64,000 nucleotides of DNA from an uncultured Prevotellaceae bacterium. Its GTDB lineage: Bacteria > Bacteroidota > Bacteroidia > Bacteroidales > Muribaculaceae. Location: the NCBI GenBank assembly GCA_900320055.1, contig ONQS01000006.1, positions 1 to 64,000 of the forward strand, given 5' to 3'. The stretch's first letter is position 1. Every line of letters begins with the position of its first letter. This document shows positions 8,829 through 18,223 of the stretch, piece after piece. The notes under the pieces are model-generated. The model searched no databases. It had not been told where the DNA came from and worked only from the letters and a program-made list of their open reading frames with translations. Made by a program: the position numbers and the translations under genes.

Positions 8829-10553
8829 CTACTTGGTGAACAAGATGCCAGAAATGCTGGCATAGGTAACTGTGCCCTGTTGGGAACGTGTCAGGCTGAA
8901 GTTATCCACAATCAGAACCACGTCGCCATTGTCCAAAATCAATGGTTCGACACTGTTATGATGATTACGCTCAATGTCCCGTTCAACAAACTGATTGAGC
9001 ATGGCCTCAAAACGATAGGTCGTGACCGTAGCCGTGATCCAGGCATGCACATCCAGCACCATGCGATTACCGTTTTGCTTGACAAAATCGACCCCTTGAA
9101 CCGCACAGACGTGTGTATAGCCATGGGGTATGGCGACATTCCTCATGAGATTTTCCGAGTTGTTGTAAAACCTCATAGACGAATCCTCTGAGACGACAGT
9201 ACCACCGCGATGCGAATCCATGAGACCGACCACCGCGTCTTTCTGGATCAGGCCGAGCGTGCTGTCATAGCCGTAATCCAACTGCAAGTAATACAGTTTG
9301 GCATCGATCGACTCGGCGACCTCTTTGTCGGCGGTCTTAAGCCAATTGTCGTATTGCGCGCCATTGAGCGGCAGTTGCTTGATACCCGATGCCATGAATG
9401 CCTCACGCACCTCGCCCTGCAAGCGACGCTCGGTCACGTTGGGGATGCTCCACGGACCCACCGAGATGAGCAGCAGCACAACGGCAAACGAAGCGGGGAC
9501 CCACCAGATGCGACGATTGCGGCACAGCAGCAAACCGATACACACCGCATAGCACCACAAGTTGAACACCACCACATAGAGACGGCTCAACGTGATGCCA
9601 TAGTCGCTCAAGCGGCGGCCAATGGCCACCGACATCAACACCAGCAGCGGCAACATGGCCAGCGGCAGCAAGCGGGTCAGTGTCTTGAATATGGAGTTGC
9701 CCTGCTCGTGCTGCAAGGGATAGGTGATGAAGATCAAGATCACCATACCCAGCATGCTCGCCGAGACCAGGTAGCACACCCACCCCACTGGCAGTTGCCA
9801 GGTGAACAGAATCTTGGCTGCATAGACATAGAGCGTAGCCATGTATAAAAGCAGCAAGGGGATAAACAGATACTGCACCACCCCCTTGATAAACCCGGTA
9901 TAGGGTGCGATATAATGGACGCGCTTGTGCTTGCCCTCAGGTATCTGACTCATGGCCAGCAACGGAGCCAGCAACACGAGGCAGAACGTGGGTATGTAGG
10001 GGAACCAGCCATTGACCTCCATGCCAAACAGCCAATCCAGCGACTGGACAAACAGGATGATGCCCAACGTGAGGATGCCACCCACCATCAGTCCAGACAC
10101 CAAGGCCACCAGAAGCCGCTGGGCGAAGTTCCAGAAGGGCACATCATCGTCCTTGCGGTAGAAGCACAACAGAAACAACGACAGCACCATCGTTACCACT
10201 GTGGCACTCACGCCGACCATCTGCTGCACCGAGAAGCGCTCAAACTGGGTCAAATACAGCGACACGCCCAGCCATAGGGCATGGACGCACATCTGAGTAA
10301 GGAAAGCCACCCAGCGATGCTTGAAATCCTCGGTAAGCAACTGGAGCGAAACGGCCAGCAGTGAACCTGTTGCAGGATAAAAGATGAAAAAGAAGGCCCA
10401 CTTGCCATCGACGTGATTACCATTGTTGTGAATCAGAAACATCAGGTATCCGGTAAGGAATACGAGAAGCAACAACGCCAACGGGAAACGGCGGCACGCG
10501 CTACCCACCTGCTTGAGCCAGTCGGCTAAGGAGAAACGTTTAAGGCTTATCAT
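8829..10553 (-). CDS. DUF4153-family polytopic membrane protein
   Basis: A 574-residue inner-membrane protein. About ten hydrophobic helices fill residues 20-390, for example LALLLLVFLTGYLMFL and LPLAMLPLLVLMSVAIG. A soluble C-terminal part of about 180 residues follows. The pattern fits DUF4153 proteins found widely in Bacteroidetes, whose role is unknown. The frame is open to 10649, but the ATG at 10553 (MISLKRFSLADWL) gives the usual family start with a short amphipathic lead before the first helix. No consensus promoter is obvious upstream. Confidence 0.8.
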   Translation of the reverse strand: MISLKRFSLADWLKQVGSACRRFPLALLLLVFLTGYLMFLIHNNGNHVDGKWAFFFIFYPATGSLLAVSLQLLTEDFKHRWVAFLTQMCVHALWLGVSLYLTQFERFSVQQMVGVSATVVTMVLSLFLLCFYRKDDDVPFWNFAQRLLVALVSGLMVGGILTLGIILFVQSLDWLFGMEVNGWFPYIPTFCLVLLAPLLAMSQIPEGKHKRVHYIAPYTGFIKGVVQYLFIPLLLLYMATLYVYAAKILFTWQLPVGWVCYLVSASMLGMVILIFITYPLQHEQGNSIFKTLTRLLPLAMLPLLVLMSVAIGRRLSDYGITLSRLYVVVFNLWCYAVCIGLLLCRNRRIWWVPASFAVVLLLISVGPWSIPNVTERRLQGEVREAFMASGIKQLPLNGAQYDNWLKTADKEVAESIDAKLYYLQLDYGYDSTLGLIQKDAVVGLMDSHRGGTVVSEDSSMRFYNNSENLMRNVAIPHGYTHVCAVQGVDFVKQNGNRMVLDVHAWITATVTTYRFEAMLNQFVERDIERNHHNSVEPLILDNGDVVLIVDNFSLTRSQQGTVTYASISGILFTK

Positions 10554-10703
10554 AACATCAGTAACAATCAACTTAATTATACTATAATAACGAGCATGAT
10601 GCAGAATAATTGTTAAGTTCTCACTAAAAAAAGCCTTAGCCTCAGACAATCATATCGTTATTAAAAAAAATCGCACAATTCAAAGCCCAAAAGTGTCAAA
10701 TAA

Positions 10704-10735
10704 TTTGCACAAATACGGATTTCTTTATAATTTTG
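10704..10735 (+). promoter_or_regulatory. Promoter of the RNase P RNA gene
   Basis: TTTG (10704-10707), 20 bases, TAATTTTG (10728-10735). A strong consensus match about 25 bases before the RNA. Confidence 0.8.
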
Positions 10736-10758
10736 CACTGAAATTGTTTCAGTAAAAA

Positions 10759-11127
10759 CAGTATGGCGGCTTGTCGCTCGTTAACTAATTGGTTGCGAGA
10801 GGAAAGTCCGGGCAACGCAGAGCGTCACATTTCTTAACGGGAAGCCGCGGGTGACCGTGGGGTTAAGGTGACAGAAAAGAACCGCCGCACGTCTGTTGCG
10901 GTAAGGGTGAAAAGGCGGGGTAAGAGCCCACCGGGCGCTATGGTGACACAGCGCGCCGCACCACCTGTGAGTTGCAAGTTCATGTATACCGGCATCTAAG
11001 GGCTGCTCGTCCATTGCCGGGGGGTAGAACGCTATACCGGTGCAGCAATGTACCGGACAGATAAATGACAAGCACCTGGCTTAACGGCAGGCACATAACC
11101 CGGCTTATAGCCATACTGTGTTTTTTT
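10759..11127 (+). ncRNA. rnpB: RNase P RNA (bacterial class A)
   Basis: The catalytic RNA that matures tRNA 5' ends. Universal core elements are present in order: GAGGAAAGTCCGGGC (10798-10812), ACAGAAAAGAACCGCC region near 10871, GTAAGGGTGAAAAGG near 10901 with GGGTAAGAGCCCACCG next to it, AGATAAATGAC near 11059, and ACATAACCCGGCTTA near 11093. The 5' end ACAGTATGGC (10759-10768) pairs perfectly with GCCATACTGT (11110-11119) to form P1. A run of seven T (11121-11127) follows directly, so the closing stem may also end transcription. The length is about 360 nt, normal for the class. Confidence 0.96.
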
Positions 11128-11184
11128 AATATCATCTTGTCACGTGAGTGACATGGTCAACCGACAAGAAACGACCTAAAAATA

Positions 11185-12519
11185 ATGGCACGAAAAGAAG
11201 AACTGGCGCGCATGTGGGAGCGCACACTAGATTACTTGTTTAATCAACGTCCTGCCTTCGAGAGGCAAGGAGCCGATGGTTATAAGCCTGGGCTCGAGAC
11301 AAGTCTCGCCCTCGACAAATTATACAAGGAGCCTCATCGCCGATTCCGTATCATCCACATTGCGGGCACCAACGGTAAGGGTTCGACAGCGCATCTACTG
11401 GCATCATGCTTGCAACGATGCGGCTATCGTGTGGGCCTGTTCACCTCGCCCCATCTGGTTGACTTCAGGGAGCGCATCCGAGTCAATGGCAGGAAAATCA
11501 GCCGCAGTTATGTTATGCAATGGGTGTCGGAGTACCAGAAGAAGGATTTGGGCGGCTTGCAGCCATCATTCTTTGAACTGACATCCACCATGGCATTTGA
11601 TTACTTTGCGTGGCGAAATGTTAACGTCGCTGTCATCGAGACCGGACTGGGAGGCCGACTGGACAGCACCAACATCGTAACTCCCGAATTGAGCATCATC
11701 ACCAACATAGGCCTTGAGCATCAGCAGTTTCTGGGCAACACACTCGAAGAGATTGCCAGTGAAAAGGCGGGCATCATCAAGCATGGTCAGCCCGTTGTCA
11801 TCGGCAGGGCCGAAGGCGTGGTGCGAGATGTGTTTGAACGCGAAGCCAAGCGCTTATATGCCGACATCCGCTTTGCGCAAGACAGGCCCGAAGTGCTCAG
11901 CGCCAAGCATGCCGATGGCGTGCTGCGCATCGAGACCGTCAACTACGGCACTCTCGACTGCGAATTGACGGGAGACTACCAGATCGAAAACACCAACACG
12001 GTTCTCACGGCGCTGAACATGCTCAAACGTCTCAAATACCGCATCAGAGAGAAAGCCGTACACGAGGGGTTTGCCCATGTAATTGAGAACACCGGACTCA
12101 TGGGACGCTGGATGAGACTTGGCACCCATCCGCTTGTAATCTGCGACTCGGCCCACAACCCTGCGGGCATCGAGCAAGTAATCAAGCAACTCAAGCATGA
12201 GGATTACAAACGGCTGCACATGGTCATGGGATTTATGGCAGACAAGGATGTGAAGTCAATCCTGAACCTGCTGCCCAAAGATGCGGTGTACTATTTCACA
12301 CAGGCTCAGACTTCCCGCTCGATGACTGTTGAGCAACTGCAATCCCTTGCCGCCAAGTGCGGTATCGAGGGCTCTATATATAATAATGTGAGCGAAGCGC
12401 TCGATGCAGCCCGAAAACAGGCCAACGACGAGGACCTCATCTATGTTGGAGGCAGCATGTATGTTCTGGCCGAGTTACTCACGGCTCTGAACTACGGAGA
12501 CGACCTATCGGATAATTAA
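11185..12519 (+). CDS. folC: Bifunctional folylpolyglutamate / dihydrofolate synthase
   Basis: A 444-residue Mur-ligase-type enzyme that adds glutamate to dihydropteroate and to tetrahydrofolates, using ATP in the cytoplasm. The nucleotide-binding loop is GTNGKGSTAH at 61-70, with HIA just before. Further family marks are LFTSPHLVDFRERI, ETGLGGRLDSTN, and CDSAHNPAGIE at the start of the C-terminal domain. Full length and undisturbed. It follows the RNase P RNA by about 60 bases. The other folate gene in the window is folP at 26014-26874, in a separate unit. Confidence 0.96.
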   Translation: MARKEELARMWERTLDYLFNQRPAFERQGADGYKPGLETSLALDKLYKEPHRRFRIIHIAGTNGKGSTAHLLASCLQRCGYRVGLFTSPHLVDFRERIRVNGRKISRSYVMQWVSEYQKKDLGGLQPSFFELTSTMAFDYFAWRNVNVAVIETGLGGRLDSTNIVTPELSIITNIGLEHQQFLGNTLEEIASEKAGIIKHGQPVVIGRAEGVVRDVFEREAKRLYADIRFAQDRPEVLSAKHADGVLRIETVNYGTLDCELTGDYQIENTNTVLTALNMLKRLKYRIREKAVHEGFAHVIENTGLMGRWMRLGTHPLVICDSAHNPAGIEQVIKQLKHEDYKRLHMVMGFMADKDVKSILNLLPKDAVYYFTQAQTSRSMTVEQLQSLAAKCGIEGSIYNNVSEALDAARKQANDEDLIYVGGSMYVLAELLTALNYGDDLSDN

Positions 12520-12548
12520 TCCAGCCGTCACCACTTATCGCATACTCG

Positions 12549-12579
12549 AGTCCCGCCAGGTGTTGCGCCTGGCGGGACT
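12549..12579 (+). terminator. Terminator hairpin after folC
   Basis: AGTCCCGCCAGG (12549-12560) pairs perfectly with CCTGGCGGGACT (12568-12579) around a 7-base loop, 30 bases after the folC stop. The T-run after it is weak. Confidence 0.65.
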
Positions 12580-12706
12580 GCTGATTTCTGCCAAAACTCA
12601 AAACAGGAAAAATGTCATTAATTGTTATCGCGATACCGCTCAATGTAAAACAAGTTAAAAAGACGCGGATTTGCTATTAATTTATTTTAAAAACATTGGC
12701 ACAAAT

Positions 12707-12737
12707 ATTGCTGTTGTCATTTTTAGTTGTACATTTG
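12707..12737 (+). promoter_or_regulatory. Promoter of the HtrA protease gene
   Basis: ATTG (12707-12710), 19 bases, TACATTTG (12730-12737). It predicts an A/T-rich 5' leader of about 70 bases before the ATG at 12814. Together with the folC terminator it accounts for the 294-base gap after folC. Confidence 0.7.
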
Positions 12738-12813
12738 GCACACAATTTGAAAAGTTAAAATTAACACTTTGAATAATTAAAATCAACAATAAATTAACAA
12801 AAAGAAGAGACAC

Positions 12814-14349
12814 ATGAACAAGAATCTGAAATTAGCGATCATGCTTGTGGCAGCCTCGATCCTGGGATCGGGAGTGACCATGATGGCAACAAGCGAGTTG
12901 CAGAAGAAAGGTGTCATCACCGACACTTATGTACTGAACAAGGAGAACAAGACCACCGACGACGGCTTTGTTAAGACCGCATCCCGCCCCGTGGACTTTA
13001 GCCGTGACTTTACCGATGTGGCCGAGAACACCATCAACTGCGTTGTGAGCATCAAGAGTTACGCCACCCCGCAGCAGAACATCTACCAAGGCGATTTCTT
13101 TGACCCGTTTGAGTTCTTCTTTGGCCCCGGTTACGGACAAGGACAGCGCCAGCGCAAGCAACAGCAACAGCAGAAGAGCGAGCCCCAGCCTCGCGGCATG
13201 GGCTCAGGCGTGATCATCAGCACCGATGGTTATATCGTCACCAACAATCACGTGATTGACGGCGCCGAGAAACTCGAAGTCACCTTGAATGACAACCGCC
13301 AGTTTAATGCTACCGTGATCGGCACCGACGAGAAGACCGACATCGCCCTGATCAAGATCAACGCCAAGGACCTGCATGCCATCACATTCGGCAACAGCGA
13401 CGCCGTTAAGGTTGGCCAGTGGTGTGTCGCCGTGGGCAATCCATTCGGCTTCAACTCCACCGTCACCGCCGGCATCATCAGCGCCAAGGCCCGTGGCATG
13501 AACACCAGTGACAATGGTGGCATCAAGGCCTTTATCCAGCATGACGCCGCCGTCAATCCCGGCAATTCGGGCGGAGCACTGGTCAATACCGCAGGCGAAC
13601 TGATCGGCATCAACACCATGATCTATTCCCAGACGGGTAACTACAGCGGATGCTCGTTTGCCGTTCCCAGCAACACCGTCAAGAAGGTCATCACCGACAT
13701 CAAACAATACGGAACCGTGCAACGCGCTGTGCTGGGCATCCAATACACCGAACTCACAGCCGAAAAGGCTAAAGAGGAGAAGATCACCGCCACCAGCGAG
13801 GGCATCTATGTAGCAAATGTCACCGACCGCGGCGCCGCCAAGGAGGCCGGCCTGCAGGAGGGCGATGTCATCGTCAAACTCAATGGCTCACGCGTGAAGG
13901 ACAGCGGCGAGATGCAGGAAGAGATGAACAAACTGCGCCCGGGCGACAAGGCCGAGGTAGAGTATTATCGCGACAATAAGTTGCGCCGCACGACCGTCAC
14001 CTTCAAGAACGATCAGGGCAACACCAAGATGACCAAGCAGAGCGATGTCATGTCGCTGGGATGCGCATTCAACGAATTGAGCAGGGAGGAAAAAGAAGAC
14101 CTCGCCATCTCCAAGGGCATTAAGGTTATCGGTGTTAAGGCCGGCAAATTCAAGAAGGCCGGCATCCGCGACGGCTTCATCATCACCGACATCAACAACA
14201 TACCTGTCGACTCGCGTGATGACGTGGAAAACATCTACAACCAGATCATGCGCAGCGGCGAAAGCGATAAGGTGATGTTCATCACCGGCTTCTACCCCAC
14301 CGGCAAGAAGGTATACTATGCCGTTGACCTGAGCGACGACGAGCAGTAA
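12814..14349 (+). CDS. degP: Periplasmic Do-like serine protease / chaperone (HtrA family)
   Basis: A 511-residue HtrA protein with an N-terminal signal anchor (residues 5-25). It has a trypsin-like domain (about 65-290) with catalytic triad H146 (TNNHVIDG), D176 (EKTDIALIKI) and S252 (NPGNSGGA). Two PDZ domains follow, at about 300-390 (DRGAAKEAGLQEGDVIV) and 415-505 (FKKAGIRDGFIITDI). A Gln-rich, Arg-rich loop at 105-128 corresponds to the flexible LA loop. It degrades or refolds damaged envelope proteins. It lies upstream of the sigma factor gene, with a small DNA-binding-like gene between them. Confidence 0.95.
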   Translation: MNKNLKLAIMLVAASILGSGVTMMATSELQKKGVITDTYVLNKENKTTDDGFVKTASRPVDFSRDFTDVAENTINCVVSIKSYATPQQNIYQGDFFDPFEFFFGPGYGQGQRQRKQQQQQKSEPQPRGMGSGVIISTDGYIVTNNHVIDGAEKLEVTLNDNRQFNATVIGTDEKTDIALIKINAKDLHAITFGNSDAVKVGQWCVAVGNPFGFNSTVTAGIISAKARGMNTSDNGGIKAFIQHDAAVNPGNSGGALVNTAGELIGINTMIYSQTGNYSGCSFAVPSNTVKKVITDIKQYGTVQRAVLGIQYTELTAEKAKEEKITATSEGIYVANVTDRGAAKEAGLQEGDVIVKLNGSRVKDSGEMQEEMNKLRPGDKAEVEYYRDNKLRRTTVTFKNDQGNTKMTKQSDVMSLGCAFNELSREEKEDLAISKGIKVIGVKAGKFKKAGIRDGFIITDINNIPVDSRDDVENIYNQIMRSGESDKVMFITGFYPTGKKVYYAVDLSDDEQ

Positions 14350-14358
14350 ACAACCATA

Positions 14359-14419
14359 GGCTCACACTACGGTGAGCCACATCATGGCAATGGGCATGAC
14401 AGCGTGTCATGCCCATTGC
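14359..14419 (+). terminator. Double hairpin terminator after degP
   Basis: GGCTCAC/GTGAGCC (14359-14378) is followed by a perfect 15-bp stem with a 3-base loop (14387-14401 with 14405-14419). TATTTT comes right after. Confidence 0.8.
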
Positions 14420-14561
14420 TATTTTCGTCAGAATGCCAGACAATCCTCAGAAAAATATGTTATACAGCATATTTTATTATTTTCTTTCTTTATTTTAGCA
14501 ATTTTATTAGAAATTATGATTACATTTGCAAATATTTTTATAAACCCAAACACGAACGACT

Positions 14562-14747
14562 ATGAGAGGAGGAGCACGACCTGGAGCCGGCAGGCCCAAA
14601 ATTTACGGAAAGCGAGTGCAGTTATCAATCTTAATCACCGAAGGCACCAAGGCCAAACTCAAAGAACTGGCCCAATGGCAAGGCAAGCCCCTTGCAAGCA
14701 TTGTCGAGGAGTTGATTAACGTAAAGCACCAAGAGATTTCGAGTTGA
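14562..14747 (+). CDS. Small ribbon-helix-helix-like DNA-binding protein
   Basis: A 61-residue basic protein. The N-terminus RGGARPGAGRPK is a Gly/Arg/Pro tail like an AT-hook. The rest fits a ribbon-helix-helix fold: strand KRVQLSILIT (17-26), helix TKAKLKELAQWQ (29-40), turn GKP, helix LASIVEELINV (44-54). It probably binds DNA as a dimer; the targets are unknown. A TACATTTG element at 14521-14528 gives it its own promoter, and a hairpin (14851-14875) follows it. Function is inferred from fold only. Confidence 0.7.
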   Translation: MRGGARPGAGRPKIYGKRVQLSILITEGTKAKLKELAQWQGKPLASIVEELINVKHQEISS

Positions 14748-14850
14748 CACAGATACTGACAATCATAGCCTTTAACTTGATTAGAATGATTCTGCACACA
14801 ACCGATTATTTCAACGTCTAGAACAATAACCGCCCCCGCCACAATCAACG

Positions 14851-14875
14851 TTGCCCTCGTCACAGAGGAGGGCAA
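14851..14875 (+). terminator. Possible terminator after the small RHH gene
   Basis: TTGCCCTC (14851-14858) pairs with GAGGGCAA (14868-14875) around 9 bases. There is no clear T-run, so it is a weak call. Confidence 0.4.
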
Positions 14876-14936
14876 TAAAGTCACATAATCATCACGAAAC
14901 ATCGCATTTTAAAGTTTTTTGACATGCGGTGGTATG

Positions 14937-14983
14937 ATTTTTGCTAAAAAATTTGTTGTACAGCAAAAATTATAGTACCTTTG
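14937..14983 (+). promoter_or_regulatory. Primary sigma factor promoter with an embedded palindrome
   Basis: TTTG (14952-14955), 20 bases, TACCTTTG (14976-14983). An inverted repeat, ATTTTTGCT (14937-14945) and AGCAAAAAT (14962-14970), is centred on the -33 box, as expected of an operator. The regulator is unknown. Confidence 0.75.
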
Positions 14984-15008
14984 CATGCTTAAACTCTACA
15001 CAAGTTAG

Positions 15009-15866
15009 ATGAGACAACTTAAAATCACAAAATCCATTACTAACCGCGAGAGCGCATCCCTCGACAAATACCTTCAGGAAATCGGCCGTAAAGAACTTAT
15101 TACGGTTGATGAGGAAGTCGAGTTGGCACAGCGCATCCGCCAAGGCGACCAAGCAGCATTGGACAAACTTGTGAGCGCAAATTTGCGTTTTGTCGTTTCT
15201 GTAGCAAAGCAGTATCAGAACCAAGGATTGAGTCTACCCGACTTGATCGACGAGGGCAATCTGGGCCTCATCAAGGCAGCACAGAAATTCGATGAGACGC
15301 GTGGCTTCAAGTTCATCTCCTATGCCGTATGGTGGATCCGTCAGTCGATCCTGCAAGCGCTAGCGGAGCAATCTCGCATCGTTAGGCTTCCCCTTAATCA
15401 GGTGGGTTCGATCAACAAGATCAGCAAGGCCCAATCCCGCTTTGAGCAGGAGCATGAGCGCCGCCCATCGGCAGAGGAACTTGCCGAGCGTCTGGACATT
15501 CCCGTGGACAAAATCAGCGACACGATGAAGGTGTCTGGCCGTCATGTTTCGGTCGACGCCCCATTTGTTGAGGGCGAAGACAACAGTCTGCTCGACGTGC
15601 TGCCGAACAACGACTCCCCCATGGCCGACTCTACTCTCAACCAAGAGTCGCTGGCCAAGGAGGTGAACCGCGCTTTGGACCAACTCAGCGCCAGGGAGCG
15701 CGATATCCTGAAGATGTTCTTCGGCATCGGCTGTCAAGAGATGACACTCGAGGAGATTGGTGCCAAGTTTGACCTGACACGCGAGCGCGTGCGCCAGATC
15801 AAGGAGAAGGCTATCCGCCGCCTAAAGGGCCAGAAGAGCAAACTGCTCAAGGCCTACCTAGGCTAA
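15009..15866 (+). CDS. rpoD: RNA polymerase primary sigma factor (sigma-ABfr type)
   Basis: A 285-residue sigma-70 protein. Region 1.2 is at about 15-45 ([16 protein letters not shown]). Region 2 is at 55-125, with the [18 protein letters not shown] and [14 protein letters not shown] helices. Region 3 covers about 135-205. Region 4 is at 215-280, with the helix-turn-helix [19 protein letters not shown]. It lacks region 1.1 and the long non-conserved insert, as is normal for the Bacteroidetes housekeeping sigma. It should recognise the TTTG/TAnnTTTG promoters found throughout this window, including its own. Confidence 0.96.
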   Translation: MRQLKITKSITNRESASLDKYLQEIGRKELITVDEEVELAQRIRQGDQAALDKLVSANLRFVVSVAKQYQNQGLSLPDLIDEGNLGLIKAAQKFDETRGFKFISYAVWWIRQSILQALAEQSRIVRLPLNQVGSINKISKAQSRFEQEHERRPSAEELAERLDIPVDKISDTMKVSGRHVSVDAPFVEGEDNSLLDVLPNNDSPMADSTLNQESLAKEVNRALDQLSARERDILKMFFGIGCQEMTLEEIGAKFDLTRERVRQIKEKAIRRLKGQKSKLLKAYLG

Positions 15867-15897
15867 GCAAGACATATTTAAGCAACAACAGTTTCAG

Positions 15898-15924
15898 AGC
15901 CACCCCAAAAGGGTGGCTTTTTTT
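15898..15924 (+). terminator. Intrinsic terminator of rpoD
   Basis: AGCCACCC (15898-15905) pairs with GGGTGGCT (15911-15918), followed by a T-run to 15924. A classic form. Confidence 0.9.
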
Positions 15925-16093
15925 GGGGGAACAGACGTCTTAACTCAAGCCATATAACTGCCGTTTTTGACTAGTTTTTGGTCAAAAATGCATCAAAATG
16001 TTGTACGGATTTGAATTTTGTTGTAATTTTACAATTTGATAATTGCGGCAATACACATATTTAATCAATAAACAATTAAACAAGAGAGAAAAA

Positions 16094-16582
16094 ATGAAGA
16101 AAATCTTATTATTAGTATGCGCGCTTGTGCTGGGCATGAGCACGGCTATGGCCCAGGTACAGCAAGGCGAAACCGCCGTAGGAGCCAATCTGGTATATGG
16201 CAGCGAAATCGAGAGCATGGGTATCGGAGCACGCTTCCAATATGGGATTCTGGACCAACTGCGCGCCGAGGTAGGCCTGAACTACTTTTTTGAGCACAAC
16301 CACACGACCTGGTGGGATGTGAACGTCAACGCGCATTACCTGCTGCCCGTGTGGAATAATCAACTCTACTTCTACCCCCTGGTTGGCCTGAACTACACCA
16401 TGACCAGAGTGAAACTTCCCGGCATGAAGGCTGATGAAGAAAACCATGTGGGCATGAACGTGGGCGCCGGCGTGGAATATGAGTTTACCGAACACTTCGG
16501 CGTAAATTTCGAGTACCGCCACACCATCATCCGCAAGGTAGACCAAGGCGTGTTCGGCCTCGGACTCAATTACAAGTTCTAA
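16094..16582 (+). CDS. Small outer-membrane beta-barrel protein
   Basis: A 162-residue protein with a signal peptide (MKKILLLVCALVLGMSTAMA, cleavage before Q). The mature part has eight alternating amphipathic strands and ends in GLGLNYKF, with the terminal aromatic residue typical of outer-membrane barrels. It resembles OmpX/OmpA-barrel-like porin-family proteins. The ATG at 16094 is chosen because it starts the signal peptide; the open frame from 16043 adds a charged, unlikely extension. Ligand and role are unknown. It is monocistronic. Confidence 0.8.
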   Translation: MKKILLLVCALVLGMSTAMAQVQQGETAVGANLVYGSEIESMGIGARFQYGILDQLRAEVGLNYFFEHNHTTWWDVNVNAHYLLPVWNNQLYFYPLVGLNYTMTRVKLPGMKADEENHVGMNVGAGVEYEFTEHFGVNFEYRHTIIRKVDQGVFGLGLNYKF

Positions 16583-16619
16583 GCCGGAAAGCCACCTTAC
16601 GGAACTGAACGATAACAGG

Positions 16620-16661
16620 CGAGGGCCATGTCATCCCGAGTGATGGCATGGTCCTCGTTTT
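16620..16661 (+). terminator. Terminator after the beta-barrel gene
   Basis: A stem of 16 base pairs including two wobble pairs (16620-16635 with 16642-16657), followed by TTTT. It lies between convergent genes and could also serve the DUF4836 gene. Confidence 0.75.
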
Positions 16662-16696
16662 GGTCTCCACATAACAGGCAAGTGCCGAAATGCGCC

Positions 16697-18223
16697 TCAA
16701 TCCACAGGTTGTAAGTCGTCGATGGCGCCAGTCATGAACGACGACAAGCCATCCTCTCCGTCCTCGTTGCCAAAGGAGTCCCCCACCCTGATGGAACATA
16801 GCGAGCGTAACAACTCAAGCGTAGCGTTGGCCTGGGGCATGCTGGTGTAGAAATGGCCCTTGCCATTGAAAATATCTGCTAGGCCAAAGTCAAAGTAGCC
16901 ATTGATGCTGTCGTTGCGCGTCTGCGCAAAGATGCCGACCAATGCGCCATTGAAGAAGTCGCGCACCGGCTCCATCTCGTAGGCATAGCCCTCGGTCTGC
17001 TCATAGTCCAGCATCTTCAGATACAGAATGCCATCAACCACACCGATGCGTATCATCTTGTTGTCATACTGATAGATGTATTCTCCCTCGTAGAGTTCAG
17101 GAGCCTGTCCCATCGAGTTGGCAAAGGCGCTGATGCGCTTCACCACGCCTTCAGGATCGGTGGATCGTGTTGCCAACACCATGTTCCACTCACCCTCGAG
17201 ATGAGGGTCGCGGGCCAGACCAATCGTGAACGGTCCGTCGACAGTAGATAGAATCGCCGCCATGTCAATACTACCGATGTAAGGCAACTTACCAAACATC
17301 TTCAAGAGTTGCTGAATCTGCTTGAGTTGCACAAAATTGTTGCCCTTGACACTCATGGTGAAGATATAGTCCATCGAGTTGGGTATTGCCTTAAGCACTT
17401 GATCGGAGGGGGTTCCCAAAGTGGAATTGAGCAACTGGGCATACTCACTATCATCCTTGGCCAAGATGCGGGTGTCCATTCCCACCTGCTTCTTATCCAA
17501 GTCGATATTGCAGGTTACCGCATCGATGTCACTCTCGGTGAAGATTTCGATGAGCGGCATCTTGGTCGACAATTCGCGATAGACATCACTCTTGTTCAGA
17601 ATGGTCCTCAGGCCTTTGCCTTGAATCCAAACATTGATGGCCGCATCATCGTTATGCAAGACGTCCTTAACAGCCTTATTGTCAATAATGCTGGTCGAAG
17701 TCTTTGAGAGGATGCCCTTGGCCGCGCGCGCCGCGCGCGCTACCTCCATCGCCTTGTTGACGGTGCCGATGAACAATACTTTGCCGTCGATTGCATACAG
17801 ATTGTCCTTGACATACATACAATCCAGCCCCTCGACTGTTTCAAAATCGCCGCCTTCTCTGATAGCCAAGGTCTTGCGCGCTTTCTCAGGGTTACTGAGA
17901 GCGGCCAGCACCACCCGGCCAAACGTCTTGACAGTGAAAAAGGCATAAGCCTTCTCGCCAGTGTCAAGTCCCATCTGAGGCAGATCATTGAGCAATACGC
18001 AGAAGGGTGACGTGTCGTTGTCATCAATCGCCTGTTGAAGCGACTTTGGAAGAACGATCTCGTCACCATCGAGCATATCAGCCACCTTGAGCATCCGGGG
18101 CACATCAATGCTCACCACGCCAGTGGCGTCGGCAGGAATCATCTTCTCTAGATTATCACTGGAGCAACCAGCCATCACAAGTACCAAGGCAAGCGCGAGT
18201 GATAAGATTTTCAGCCATCTCAT
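16697..18223 (-). CDS. DUF4836-family lipoprotein
   Basis: A 508-residue exported lipoprotein. The signal MRWLKILSLALALVLVMAGC ends in a lipobox with Cys near residue 20, followed by SS. The body (IPADATGVVSIDVPRMLKV, VKTFGRVVLAALSNPEKA) matches the Bacteroidetes DUF4836 family, whose function is unknown. A GC-rich run at about 17721-17742 encodes an Ala/Arg stretch (ARAARAAKG). The start at 18223 or 18229 fits the lipoprotein signal; the frame to 18292 is unlikely, because a TAACTTTG promoter element sits at 18297-18304. Confidence 0.85.
   Translation of the reverse strand: MRWLKILSLALALVLVMAGCSSDNLEKMIPADATGVVSIDVPRMLKVADMLDGDEIVLPKSLQQAIDDNDTSPFCVLLNDLPQMGLDTGEKAYAFFTVKTFGRVVLAALSNPEKARKTLAIREGGDFETVEGLDCMYVKDNLYAIDGKVLFIGTVNKAMEVARAARAAKGILSKTSTSIIDNKAVKDVLHNDDAAINVWIQGKGLRTILNKSDVYRELSTKMPLIEIFTESDIDAVTCNIDLDKKQVGMDTRILAKDDSEYAQLLNSTLGTPSDQVLKAIPNSMDYIFTMSVKGNNFVQLKQIQQLLKMFGKLPYIGSIDMAAILSTVDGPFTIGLARDPHLEGEWNMVLATRSTDPEGVVKRISAFANSMGQAPELYEGEYIYQYDNKMIRIGVVDGILYLKMLDYEQTEGYAYEMEPVRDFFNGALVGIFAQTRNDSINGYFDFGLADIFNGKGHFYTSMPQANATLELLRSLCSIRVGDSFGNEDGEDGLSSFMTGAIDDLQPVD

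Noticed and set aside
17721..17742. GC-alternating palindromic run as a regulatory or Z-DNA site
   Set aside because: It lies inside an intact coding frame and encodes an Ala/Arg stretch; codon use explains it.
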